A stretch of 15,003 nucleotides of DNA from Baffinella frigidus. Its lineage: Eukaryota > Cryptophyceae > Cryptomonadales > Baffinellaceae. This document shows, in pieces, positions 1 to 6,540 of this stretch; position 1 is the stretch's first letter; each line of letters opens with the position of its first letter. A program made the position numbers and the translations under genes. The stretch is taken from the NCBI GenBank assembly GCA_026770585.1, contig MU646357.1, positions 989,750-1,004,752 on the forward strand, in the 5' to 3' direction. A model generated the notes under the pieces. It was not told the origin of the DNA and searched no databases. It worked only from the letters and a program-made list of their open reading frames with translations.

Positions 1-16
1 GGGAGAGAGAGAGAGG
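1..16. repeat. (GA)n microsatellite at window edge
   Basis: A short GA run, cut by the window edge. Read on the minus strand it is a CT tract about 20 bases past the proposed donor of the 39-137 exon, so it would lie inside that intron. Confidence 0.85.
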
Positions 17-38
17 ATACAAACTCGCAAGACAGCAC

Positions 39-137
39 CTTGCGGGGGCGTCCTCAGCGCTGACGACTGGCGTGATGTGCGGAGAAGCCTCCTTGGACCC
101 GCCCCCCACCGCGCTCAGCACGGGCGACGACCGGCCC
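39..137 (-). CDS. Exon-like segment, unknown product
   Basis: Function not recognised. On the minus strand the 99 bases are bounded by a pyrimidine-containing acceptor (CGGTTTTCAG) and a donor (CGCAAG then GTGCTG). One frame is open throughout, with one leading base, 32 codons and two trailing bases, so both borders have the same phase. It begins GRSSPVLSAVGGGSKEASPH and continues ITPVVSAEDAPA. Third codon positions are GC-rich. The proposed downstream intron runs into the CT tract at the window edge. No second copy is seen. The evidence is splice rules plus an open frame only; other frames hit stops sooner. A chance open stretch in GC-rich DNA remains possible. Confidence 0.42.
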
Positions 138-275
138 CTGAAAACCGCACCGCATAAGTTAGCAATCTGGCATGGGTCATGACATCACTAGACGCAGCAT
201 GGGCCGAATTATCTCTAGACGCGTGCCCAACCGCGCAGGTAAGATAGCGACACGAAGACGACACCGTCGTTATAT

Positions 276-434
276 CTTCGTATACGGTGTATACTCGGTG
301 ATATACGACTCTGGGTAGGTCCCTCGAGATGATCTTCTCTCTCGTGTGACCTCTTCGTATACGTTGTATACTGGGTGATATATGACCCTGGGCAGGTGAC
401 TCTTTAGAGCCATCTTCTGCTCTCTCGTGTCGCC
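276..434. repeat. 80-bp dispersed repeat, copies 1 and 2 in tandem
   Basis: Two adjacent copies start at 276 and 353. Each opens with CTTCGTATACG, followed by TGTATAC, GGTGATATA and a CTCTCGTGT end. A third copy lies at 1485-1571. Copy 2 is closer to copy 3 than to copy 1. No terminal inverted repeats are visible and the origin is unknown. Confidence 0.8.
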
Positions 435-530
435 TCCCAGAGGAAAGGCTTGTAACAGACAAGGCTGTACTGCCCAACATTTTAAAATAAAAACCTTGTT
501 CAACACGTGTCACGGCGTGTCCAACACGAC

Positions 531-733
531 TTTTGTCGAAATGGGCTCCGCCGGAGCCCCGCCGGCAGGCTCGTGAACGCCCGCGTGACCGGTCACGCGG
601 ACGCCGAAGCCAACTGTCCGAGGTGACTGCCTTGCGTGTGCCTTCTTCGGTGGTAATCTGGCTAGGTGTGAACCCCAGTTGGCTAACAGTTTGCTCCTCA
701 CCACGGGGGGAATTTTGTCGAAATGGGCTCCGC
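531..733. repeat. GC-rich segment between 21-bp direct repeats
   Basis: An identical 21-bp sequence (TTTTGTCGAAATGGGCTCCG plus C) occurs at 531-551 and 713-733. Between them lie the 581-600 palindrome and a small inverted pair, AGCCAACTG near 607 and CAGTTGGCT near 675. The second 21-mer also forms the left arm of the 715-918 inverted-repeat element. The layout suggests insertion or local duplication. I see no coding evidence beyond a frame left open by base composition. Confidence 0.6.
581..600. other. Perfect 20-bp palindrome
   Basis: CCGCGTGACCGGTCACGCGG reads the same on both strands with no spacer. It could be a dimeric protein-binding site or the centre of an element. No repeat of it was found elsewhere in the window. 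Confidence 0.8.
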
Positions 734-918
734 GCGGAAAAAATCGAGGTCAGGTCAGCAACATTTTTCATTTTTTTGTCTTTTTGTGTCATCTTATGGG
801 TGGGAGATGCTATTTTGAGATAAAAACCATGCCCAAGATAGCATAAAAGTCCATTTTTTTGAAAAAAATCCTGATTTCCTGACCTGACCTCGATTCCGCG
901 CGAAGCCCAGATCGACAA
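715..918. mobile_element. MITE-like inverted-repeat element, 204 bp
   Basis: The arms match over roughly 40 bases with few mismatches. The left arm has TTGTCGAAATGGGCTCCGCG then ATCGAGGTCAGGTCA; the right arm is TGACCTGACCTCGATTCCGC continuing to GATCGACAA. A nested pair lies inside: ATGCTATTTTG near 808 and CAAGATAGCAT near 834. There is no coding capacity, and I see no clear target-site duplication. The CAAGATAGCATA motif is close to one in the 4692-4838 element. Confidence 0.75.
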
Positions 919-927
919 TAACCTACC

Positions 928-1104
928 ACACGAGGCTATCCATGCAAATAGAATAAAAGGACATTTTTAAAAATTGTGGAAAATGATCACGTTTTCTCCT
1001 GCTTTTTCCGGCGGAAACGTGATCAATTGCTGACTTTTGGCGTGTTTCCTGGGCAGTAATCCAATAATTGACTTATGAATCTGTTCGCATGGATAGCCTC
1101 GTGT
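928..1104. mobile_element. MITE-like inverted-repeat element, 177 bp
   Basis: Terminal arms are ACACGAGGCTATCCATGC at the left and its near-perfect complement ending CCTCGTGT at the right. A nested inner pair is TGATCACGTTTT (984-995) and AAACGTGATCA (1015-1025). The element is AT-richer than its surroundings and non-coding. It begins 9 bases after the preceding inverted-repeat element, so the two are almost back to back. Confidence 0.72.
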
Positions 1105-1205
1105 CCAACACGACTAACCTAATGTGGAAACCTTTTCAATTTCATAAAAGATGGGTCAACCCAATTTAAATTTCAGAACGGTAAAACATGAAATGGGGTC
1201 GGGAC

Positions 1206-1258
1206 CTGAAGGTGTCCTGGGCATTCTCCGAGGAGTCGCGCCGCGTGATCGAGGGTGG
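1206..1258 (-). CDS. Duplicated exon-like segment, intact copy
   Basis: On the minus strand 53 bases lie between an acceptor (CGTTTGAG) and a donor (CTTCAG then GTCCCG). With two leading bases the frame is open and reads TLDHAARLLGECPGHLQ, ending at a codon boundary. The product is unknown. A second copy at 1390-1433 has the same borders. On the minus strand that copy comes first, and the 131 bases between them would be an intron made largely of the 41-bp minisatellite. The leading phase fits the trailing phase of the 4194-4298 exon. Supported by duplicated borders, not by homology. Confidence 0.4.
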
Positions 1259-1264
1259 CTCAAA

Positions 1265-1378
1265 CGTTTCGTAACCGTAATGGTCAAACATGGAATGCGC
1301 CGTTACGTTTCGCAACCGTAATGGTCAAACATGAAATGCGCCGTTACTTTTCGTAACGGTAACGGTCAAACATGAAAT
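1265..1378. repeat. 41-bp tandem repeat, about 2.8 copies
   Basis: Units start at 1265, 1306 and 1347. Each has CGTTTCGTAACCGTAATGG, TCAAACATG and GCGCCGTTA. The third unit is partial and diverged. The array fills most of the proposed intron at 1259-1389 between the two exon copies. Confidence 0.85.
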
Positions 1379-1389
1379 CGGGGAGGGAC

Positions 1390-1433
1390 CTGCAGGTGTC
1401 ATTCTCGTTGGAGTCGCGCCGCGTGGAGGGTGG
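1390..1433 (-). pseudogene. Duplicated exon-like segment, disabled copy
   Basis: This is the second copy of the 1206-1258 segment, with the same acceptor (CCGTTTGAG) and a matching donor (CTGCAG then GTCCCT). It lacks three and six bases relative to the other copy. The six-base loss creates a TGA in the corresponding frame, giving TLHAARLQRE then stop. Flanking sequence is also duplicated (CAAACATGAAAT and GAGTCGCGCCGCGTG), so the whole block was copied, not just the exon. Confidence 0.42.
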
Positions 1434-1484
1434 CTCAAACGGCCCGTCCTCTCCGCGCTCTGCGGTGTCGTCATTTCCATTACT

Positions 1485-1571
1485 CTTCGTATACGTTGTA
1501 TACTTGGTGATATATGACTCTGGGTAGGTGACCCTCTAGAGCCATCGGCTGCTCTCGTGTGCCTGAGGTGT
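1485..1571. repeat. 80-bp dispersed repeat, copy 3
   Basis: Matches the tandem pair at 276-434 through CTTCGTATACGTTGTATAC, GGTGATATATGAC, CTCTAGAGCCATC and CTCTCGTGT. It lies immediately upstream of the 1576-1712 MITE. Confidence 0.8.
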
Positions 1572-1575
1572 AACA

Positions 1576-1712
1576 CACTTAGCAGCCACCGGAGGCTTCA
1601 CGGATACAGTCCATCTAAACGATTTGCACTAGAATCTTATCCATTTGCATTGGATTCTAACAGCCCCCCCCCCGGATATCCGGGGGGAAAGGAACTGGGC
1701 CGCTGCTAAGTG
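1576..1712. mobile_element. MITE copy 1, CACTTAGCAGC ends
   Basis: Terminal inverted repeats are CACTTAGCAGC and GCTGCTAAGTG. The left internal half (GGCTTCACGGATACAGTCC, ATCTAAACGATTTG, TAGAATCTTATCC) is nearly identical to the copy at 4048-4184, while the right half differs. The right half holds a 20-bp palindrome at 1668-1687 (C-run, GGATATCC, G-run) absent from the other copy. Non-coding. Target-site duplication not clear. Confidence 0.82.
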
Positions 1713-1730
1713 GCACACGAGAATGCTAGA

Positions 1731-1853
1731 GGGGCCTATGTAAAACCGTTTGCTTTCACAAGTGGGCATTTGTGTAGAAATTTGCGTGAGGTTGGTCACG
1801 TAACTCTGCAAAATTAGCACAGTGACGAGGTTGGTTACGTTATCCTGGCATGC
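1731..1853. repeat. 120-bp dispersed repeat, copy 1
   Basis: Similar to 10650-10776 from GGGGCCT through TAAAACCGTTT, CAAGTGG, CATTTG and GTCACGTAACT to GGTTACGTTATCCTGG. It contains two related parts, GAGGTTGGTCACGTAAC-like and GAGGTTGGTTACGTTA. On the minus strand both copies keep one open frame with shared peptides: DNVTNLVT, SYVTNLT and STQMPTC here. Repeat relic versus duplicated exon is undecided. Confidence 0.75.
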
Positions 1854-1892
1854 TAAGTGGATCCTTCGGTTCTCACGCCAGGCCAAAAGTAG

Positions 1893-2421
1893 AAATTTCT
1901 GATACAAGTCAGGTTTGAATGTTGTACTGGGTTGTACGGGCCTGGTGAAAGCCCAGACGTGGAAACCACGTAGCGCTGTGTCTCACCGGATCACGCTCAT
2001 GCCCCTTCCTACAGAGGCTCAGTAAAGCGACTGCATCCTACGCGGAACGACTAGACCGGCAGCCCCTAAACCACGCCAGGTCACGAGTCAAAATTTCATT
2101 TTGAAAATTTCATTTTGACTGCACTCAGGCCACGCAAGATGCTTCGCAGGGGGATTTCGTAGCTGGTATTGGAGCTGTTTGCTGGAATTTGAGACATCTT
2201 CGAAAAGGGGGAGGGGCGGGGTGAGACCGGAAAGGGCTGCGAGAGATGAATTTCAGATAGAAGTCAGGTTTGAATGTTGCATTGTAGATTTCGGGTCCGC
2301 GCGGATTATTTTGAGACCAGGTCGGGGGATCGGGGAACAAAAAAACGTGAAAATGATTCGTTGTGTGTCATCATATGGGTGGGGGTGGGGTGAGACCGGA
2401 CAGGGCTGCGAGAGATAGCCG
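1893..2421. repeat. Diverged repeat blocks, no gene seen
   Basis: GTCAGGTTTGAATGTTG occurs near 1907 and again near 2262. A 36-bp block with GGGGTGAGACCGGA and GGGCTGCGAGAGAT occurs at about 2214-2250 and 2385-2419. AAAATTTCATTTTG is tandemly doubled at 2090-2117. Positions 2018-2060 are an inverted copy of 3355-3397. At 2071-2103 the minus strand carries the GACCTGGCGTGG motif also found in the spacers at 7793-7904. No supportable coding region. Confidence 0.7.
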
Positions 2422-3165
2422 CGCGGCGTACACGCGCTCCCCTGCGCCAGCGTGCCTCAAAGGTCAACACCGATGTTGACTTTCTGAGCTGACTTCACGC
2501 GCTCGCGTGACTCAGACTCAGCGTTTGGGGTTTAGAGTTAAGGGTTTGAGGTTTAGGGTTTCACGCCGTGTACACTCGCTCCCCTGCGCTCGCGTGCCTC
2601 ATAAGTCAACATCGACCTCGCTCACAAGAAACTGCACCCCCATAGGACCACCTTAGGGCCCTAGGCATGGTCCTACTGTAGGGTCCTAGGGGGGGGTGGT
2701 TTCTTATGATCGAGACTTTCTGAGCTGACTTGACGCGCGCGCGCGTCACTCAGACTCAGCATTGGGGGTTTGGGGTTTAGGGTTTGACGCCGCGTACACG
2801 CGCTCCCCTGCGCAAACGTGCCTCACACGTCAACATCGATTTTCTGAGCTGAGTTCACGCGCTCGCGTCACTCAGACTCAGCGTTTGGGGTTTAGGGTTA
2901 AGGGTTTGGGGTTTGGGGTTTCACGCCGTGTACACACGCTCCCTTGCGCGCACGTGACTCGGACTCAGCGTCAGAGGTCTAGGGTTTAGGGTTTAGGGTT
3001 TAGGGTTTGATGCCGAGTACACACGCTCCCCTGCGCTCGCGTCACTCACACTCAGCGTTTGGGGTTTGGGGTTTGGGGTTTGGGGTTTGGGGTTTGGGGT
3101 TTGGGGTTTGACGGCGTGTACACACGCTCCCCTGCGCTCGCGTGCCTCAGACTCAGCGTTTAGGG
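2421..3165. repeat. Six-unit tandem array with telomere-like linkers
   Basis: The landmark CGCTCCCCTGCG or a close variant recurs near 2433, 2575, 2798, 2935, 3021 and 3119. Full units are about 125-142 bp: GTACAC, the landmark, GTGCCTCA, GTCAACATCGA, TTTCTGAGCTGA, CACGCGCTCGCG, ACTCAGACTCAGCG, then GGTTTAGGG or GGTTTGGGG linkers. The last units are about 86-98 bp because the middle part is missing. The linkers include eight TTTGGGG units at 3058-3110. Unit 2 is split by the element at 2617-2714. Confidence 0.88.
2617..2714. mobile_element. 98-bp inverted-repeat element inside the tandem array
   Basis: The ends are CTCGCTCACAAGAAAC and GTTTCTTATGATCGAG, an imperfect inverted pair. It interrupts array unit 2 between GTCAACATCGA and ACTTTCTGAGC, which are adjacent or nearly so in the other units, so both insertion points are visible. 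The interior (TAGGACCA, GGCCCTAGG, GGGTCCTAGGGGGG) resembles the 4899-5020 element and, more loosely, the GGACCCTACGGTAGG core elements. Confidence 0.82.
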
Positions 3166-3225
3166 TGTATAGTGTATATCAACACGATCTCATATGAAAA
3201 CTCTTTTGAATTTATAAACTTGATT

Positions 3226-3296
3226 TCAATCAAAATTACTATACGTTTGCTTTAATATCACTAATAAATTATGTTCTGTGTGGTAAATTCCATTGA
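3226..3296. mobile_element. Short AT-rich inverted repeat, ATTACTAC-core family
   Basis: TCAATCAAAATTACTATA at the left pairs with TGTGGTAAATTCCATTGA at the right. These arms resemble the core arms (ACGAAAATTACTACAC) of the elements at 7596-7747 and 13626-13761. The longer outer arms of those two are not evident here. The surrounding 3181-3350 is AT-rich and I find no gene in it. Confidence 0.5.
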
Positions 3297-3377
3297 ACCA
3301 AAAGTGACCGAATTGTGAAGGAATTTGTGAACTGGCCGCAATTCCCGATTTCGATCTAGTCGTTCCGCGAAGGACAC

Positions 3378-3429
3378 AGTCGCTTTACTGAGCCGCTTTA
3401 CTGAGTCGCTTTACTGAGTCGCTTTACCC
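3378..3429. repeat. 13-bp tandem repeat, four copies
   Basis: AGTCGCTTTACTG repeats at 3378, 3391, 3404 and 3417 with few changes. Related units recur near 3579-3618 and 3967-3992. An inverted copy of the block with its left flank (TAGTCGTTCCGCG) lies at 2018-2060. Confidence 0.88.
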
Positions 3430-3430
3430 T

Positions 3431-3990
3431 GGGTTAGGGGATGTGTGAGGAGGGTAAGGAGATGGCGTCACCTAACACAATCCATTTCGCAGGGCGTCCA
3501 TCTAACGGATTCCCGGTGCAACCCACGATATTTTCAAGCCCTGAGTGTACCAAAGGGGGCTGCGTGGCGTTGGACACAGTCGCTTTACTGAGTCGCTTTA
3601 GCGATGAGTCGCTTTACCCTTGCTTAAGAGATGGGTTGGGAGGGTTAGGAGATGGCGTTACTAACTCGAGGCTCAAGGGCCTCATTTAGGACCTGTATCG
3701 AGAGTAACAAAGAAGAAGAAGAGAGAGTTACCGACGAGCTCGAGGCGGAGGCGGTCTGGGTTAGGGGCTGCGTTAGGAGGGTGAAAACAAACTAGTTCGC
3801 GCTAAGAGTGTTTACATGGCGTATCGTGGTACATATTATCGTGGTACAGGGTTAGGGGCTGCGTTAGGAGAGTGAGGAGATGGCGTTACCGACTTGTGAC
3901 CTGGCGTGGACCGTCCGATCAAGTGGTTTAGGGGTGGACCGTCCGATAAATTGGGTCAGGGGATGTGTCGCTTTAGAGATGAGTCGCTTT
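3431..3990. repeat. Repeated GGGTTAGGGG / GGAGATGGCGT cassette
   Basis: A motif of GGGTTAGGGG-TGCGTTAGGAGGGT followed by AGGAGATGGCGTTAC occurs in full or in part near 3431, 3618, 3753, 3847 and 3950. GTGGACCGTCCGAT is doubled near 3903 and 3933. TTCGCGCTAAGAGTGTTTAC near 3797 resembles the spacer sequence of the 7-8 kb cassette. The block 3487-3560 is similar to 13025-13090. No gene supported apart from the exon remnant at 3732-3753. Confidence 0.65.
3732..3753 (-). pseudogene. Remnant of the 4194-4298 exon, 3' end
   Basis: The minus strand repeats the last 22 bases of the exon at 4194-4298 (codons RLRLELV) and the first bases after it, with a donor-like GTAACT here and GTAACG there. The upstream part of the exon is absent. 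It shows that the exon end and its border were copied together. Confidence 0.4.
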
Positions 3991-4047
3991 ACCCTGGCTT
4001 TATCCTGGCCGCGCCAGGGCATACGTGGTATTTTCATCCGTGAAGCT

Positions 4048-4184
4048 CCCCTCCACTTAGCAGCCACCGGGGGCTTCACGGATACAGTCCATCTAAACGA
4101 TTTGTACTAGAATCTTATCCATTGCAACGCACCTTGTACTGGACGGTCTTGGACGGGAGCCCGTGTGGCTGCTAAGTGGAGGGG
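4048..4184. mobile_element. MITE copy 2 with perfect 20-bp terminal repeats
   Basis: CCCCTCCACTTAGCAGCCAC at 4048-4067 is exactly complementary to 4165-4184. The left half is nearly identical to 1576-1712. The left terminus also forms a local hairpin, ATCCGTGAAGC (4036-4046) with GCTTCACGGAT (4073-4083), which straddles the element border. The right end lies ten bases from the proposed exon end at 4194. Non-coding. Confidence 0.87.
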
Positions 4185-4193
4185 CTGCGTTAC

Positions 4194-4298
4194 CGACGAG
4201 CTCGAGGCGGAGGCGGGGGCGCGACTGGAGGGCCTTGGTGAACTCGTCGGTGCAGCGCACCGGGTCGACCCCCGCCGCGCACGCCAAATCCACGTGTG
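4194..4298 (-). CDS. Exon-like segment, DPV-C repeat family, intact copy
   Basis: Function not recognised. On the minus strand 105 bases lie between an acceptor (TGCGCGCAG) and a donor (CTCGTCG then GTAACG). The frame has two leading bases, 34 codons and one trailing base, so borders share a phase. It reads HVDLACAAGVDPVRC, then TDEFTKALQS, then RPRLRLELV. A partial copy lies at 3732-3753 and a split copy at 4462-4690. The DPV-C and A-L spacing recalls the 14237-14354 segment (SDPVLCEKIRAVL) and more weakly 8545-8612 (CTPKALEQ), hinting at a protein with internal repeats. The MITE at 4048-4184 sits just downstream in the proposed intron. Splice use is inferred. Confidence 0.45.
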
Positions 4299-4461
4299 CT
4301 GCGCGCAGCCTGCTGGCGGGGGAGGTTCAACTCATGATGGGGTCAACCCGAACCCGTTATGGCTATGAATAGAGCACACCGGAGTACGACACAGTGCCAT
4401 GCGATGGGGTTACGGGTTACGGGACCGTTGTGCTGTAGGGGTGGCGGCTGGTGGGCAGGGG

Positions 4462-4690
4462 GCTGGAGGGCCTTGGTCGATTCGGCGGTGCACACCCTGC
4501 ACCCCAAACAAACCCTCAACACTAAACCCTGAACCCTGAACCCTGCACTTTGAACCTTGAACCCTGAACCCTGCACCCTGAACCCTGAACCCTGCACCCT
4601 GCACCCTGCACCCTGCACCCTGCACCCTGCACCCTGCACCCTGAGCGCACAGGGTCAAACCCCGCCGTGCACGCTAGGTCTACGTTCATG
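4462..4690 (-). pseudogene. Copy of the 4194-4298 exon split by a minisatellite
   Basis: Read on the minus strand, 4645-4690 gives NVDLACTAGFDPVR and 4462-4493 continues CTAESTKALQ, matching the intact copy at nearly every residue. The 151 bases between are a C-rich heptamer array. The break falls exactly between the codons for R and C. The part corresponding to RPRLRLELV and its donor has been replaced by unrelated sequence, so this copy appears dead. Confidence 0.55.
4494..4644. repeat. CCCTGAA / CCCTGCA heptamer array
   Basis: About twenty 7-bp units on the plus strand, mixing CCCTGAA and CCCTGCA with a few CCCTAAA. This is the C-rich orientation of a degenerate telomere-like heptamer. 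It lies inside the split exon copy. Low complexity leaves several frames open, and I do not regard these as genes. Confidence 0.9.
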
Positions 4691-4691
4691 A

Positions 4692-4838
4692 GCGAGGCCA
4701 CCCAAATTGAACCGTGTTTTTGCTATCTTGGGGTGGAATTTCTCCTATATTAAAGCTATGTAGAAGCTAATATAGCGAAATAAGAGAGAAACCACCCTTA
4801 AGATAGCATACAAGGCGGTTTATATTGAGTGGCCTCGC
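4692..4838. mobile_element. MITE-like element with 45-bp inverted arms
   Basis: The left arm (GCGAGGCCACCCAAATTGAA, then TTTGCTATCTTGGGGTGG) is complementary to the right arm (CCACCCTTAAGATAGCATAC ending GGCCTCGC) with roughly four in five bases matching. The loop has a further pair, CCTATATTAAAGCT and AGCTAATATAG. AAGATAGCATA is shared with the 715-918 element. Confidence 0.8.
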
Positions 4839-4898
4839 ACATTAACGTGCGTTGTGGCCTGCTGGAGGGGGTGGGGGTTAGGCGTTAAGTGTGAGGGG

Positions 4899-5020
4899 CT
4901 ACAGGGGTACCTCGCTCATAAGGAACCGCCCCCCGCTAGGACCATACAGTAGGCCTATCCCAAGGCCCTATGGTGATCCCAGGGGGGTGGGCGTTTCTTA
5001 TGAGCGAGGTACCCCTGTAG
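4899..5020. mobile_element. Inverted-repeat element with perfect 24-bp arms
   Basis: The 24 bases at 4899-4922 (CTACAGGGGTACCTCGCTCA then TAAG) are exactly complementary to 4997-5020. The inner part from CTCGCTCATAAG matches the ends of the 2617-2714 element; the outer CTACAGGGGTAC arms are absent from that copy. The interior has TAGGACCATACAGTAGG and GGCCCTATGGT. Non-coding. Confidence 0.85.
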
Positions 5021-5080
5021 GAGTCAGGAGTTTGGAAGCGGATCGATCATAACCTCGCAATTTCCTACAAGAAAAAAATC

Positions 5081-5146
5081 GAGTCCTGCATGGATAGGTC
5101 TAGGGATGCGGAGGAAGTCCTGCAGAGATAGCTCTAGGGATGTATG
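5081..5146. repeat. 32-bp repeat, first two of at least six copies
   Basis: The unit GTCCTGCA-AGATAGCTCTAGGG-TG starts near 5081, 5113, 5444, 5729, 5764 and 5884. On the minus strand it contains GAGCTATCTGTGCAG just before GACTT, which is the proposed acceptor of the exons at 5387-5448 and 5828-5889. The extra copies may therefore be exon-border remnants. 5147-5224 shows no feature I can support. Confidence 0.7.
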
Positions 5147-5224
5147 CAAACAGACAAACAAATCATAGATTTCACGGACGGTGGCAATTTAACATTTAGT
5201 ATGGACCGCACTAAATGTCTTCTC

Positions 5225-5392
5225 ACACAGGTTATTCCAACGCTCAGCAGAGGTCCGAGCCTCATGCATCCCTAGAGCTAGCAAACTGGTGGTCCGAGCC
5301 TCCCACACCCCTAGGTTCCAGATGAGGACTCGGAAGGTTCTGAGGCGTTCATGGTTGATCGCACCTCTGCTGAGCGTTGGAATAACCTGTGT
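5225..5392. repeat. Perfect 30-bp inverted repeat, 108-bp loop
   Basis: ACACAGGTTATTCCAACGCT continues to GCAGAGGT at 5225-5254 and is exactly complementary to 5363-5392. The right arm covers the proposed donor of the 5387-5448 exon, so the left arm is an inverted copy of that border and its intron start. Confidence 0.85.
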
Positions 5393-5448
5393 GGGAAGCG
5401 GTCTATTTGGGCCACCAAGTTGCTAGCTCTAGGGGTGTGGACCAAGTC
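5387..5448 (-). CDS. Duplicated exon-like segment, copy 1
   Basis: On the minus strand 62 bases lie between CTATCTGTGCAG and a donor (CACACAG then GTTATT). From the first base the frame reads DLVHTPRASNLVAQIDRFPH with two bases left over. The sister copy at 5828-5889 has identical length and borders and reads DLVHTPRASKLVAHTDRFTH. Several differences between the copies change residues, so purifying selection is not obvious. Product unknown. The donor lies within the 30-bp inverted repeat, so a transcript could fold over it. Confidence 0.42.
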
Positions 5449-5827
5449 CTGCACAGATAGCTCTAGGGATGCAGGAAGCTCGGACCTCTGCTGAGCGTGG
5501 ACCGCCGAGTCGGAGGGAGTGCGAGACATGCAATCAGATCGACACACTCCAAAAGGTGAATAGACGGACAGCGACCCCCCCAAAATGGACGTCTCGTCAG
5601 CAAAACCCTGTTTTTGTGCCCGTGATGATACAAAAGAACAAGCTGACTAACGTTTCGGACGACAGGGCTTGGAGCCAGTGGAGTTTCGTAGTTTTCCGGA
5701 CCCGGGCGCGGTGTGGGAGGAAACACATCGAGTCCTGCCAGGATAGCTCTAGGGGTGTGGAGGAAGTCCTGCATGCAGAGCTCTAGGGGCGTGGGAGGCT
5801 CGCACCTCTGCTGAGCGTTGGAATAAC

Positions 5828-5889
5828 CTGTGTGTGAAGCGGTCTGTGTGGGCCACAAGTTTGCTAGCTCTAGGGGTGTGGACCAAGTC
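5828..5889 (-). CDS. Duplicated exon-like segment, copy 2
   Basis: Second copy of the 5387-5448 segment: same 62-base length, same acceptor (CTATCTGTGCAG) and same donor (CACACAG then GTTATT). It reads DLVHTPRASKLVAHTDRFTH. The exon, its intron start and more than 80 bases upstream on the minus strand were duplicated together. Whether both, either or neither is spliced cannot be told from sequence. Confidence 0.42.
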
Positions 5890-5971
5890 CTGCACAGATA
5901 GCTCTAAGGATGAAGGAAGCTCGGACCTCTGCTGAGCGTGGACCGCAGAGTCGGAGGGAGTGCGAGACATG

Positions 5972-6540
5972 CATTTCAGAAGCGAGAGCAACGGCCCTGT
6001 GGTGAGGGGAACAGCGATATAAGTCAACCAGGTGAGACACACGCCGTTGCATCTCAGAAGCGAGAGCACCGTGCATTTCAGAAGTTCGCGAGAGCGCCAT
6101 ACATTTCAGAAGCGAGAGCGACGGCCCTGCGGTGAGGGGGACGGCGTTATTATTCATTCAAACGTTATTCAACACCCGCCAACCGCGCCAGGATCCACGA
6201 CGTGTTGTGCCATGCCTTTCACAAGCGAGAGCAACTGTTGGAGGGACTCGCCTCAAGAGCATGTCCCACAGCCTTTTGGCACAAAACAACTTTTCAATCA
6301 ATGTACTCGTGCCATGCATTTCAGAAGCGAGAGCAACGACCCTGTTGGAGGGACACGCCGATATTAGTAACCGATGAGGGGAACGGCGGTGAGGGGAACG
6401 GCGACATTATTCAACCGTGCGGTGAGACACACGCCGTTGCATTTCAGAAGCGAGAGCGACGGCCCTGTGGTAAAGCGACCGGCGATATTATTCATGCAAA
6501 CGTTATTCATTCAACACCCGCCTAAGCCAGGAACCGCGCC
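5972..6540. repeat. Irregular field of an 18-bp repeat within larger duplications
   Basis: CATTTCAGAAGCGAGAGC or a close variant starts at 5972, 6050, 6074, 6102, 6215, 6317 and 6440, often followed by ACGGCCCTG and GTGAGGGGAACGGCGAT. GGTGAGACACACGCCGTTGC precedes it at 6031 and 6421. A block with CAAACGTTATTCA and AACACCCGCC is duplicated near 6160 and 6500. Spacing is irregular and all copies have one orientation. Frames through it are open but repetitive, with no recognised protein. Confidence 0.8.

Larger units (their letters stand above)
5360..5973. repeat. Direct duplication of a ~170-bp block
   Basis: 5360-5532 and 5811-5973 are alike throughout, from GCACCTCTGCTGAGCGTTGG to GGAGTGCGAGACATGCA. 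Each contains one complete exon-like segment. The spacer 5533-5728 has no repeat or gene that I can identify; its longest open frames include repeat sequence and look incidental. Confidence 0.82.

Noticed and set aside
115-918. A 267-codon open frame on the minus strand, the longest in the window
   Set aside because: It runs through two copies of the 80-bp repeat, the palindrome and a whole inverted-repeat element, with no recognisable domain. Long open frames are expected in such GC-rich sequence.
5972-6457. CRISPR-like array from the 18-bp repeat
   Set aside because: Spacing varies from 24 to 123 bp, the spacers are themselves repetitive, and the host is eukaryotic. The nine-copy 32-bp repeat at 9645-10423 fails for the same reasons.
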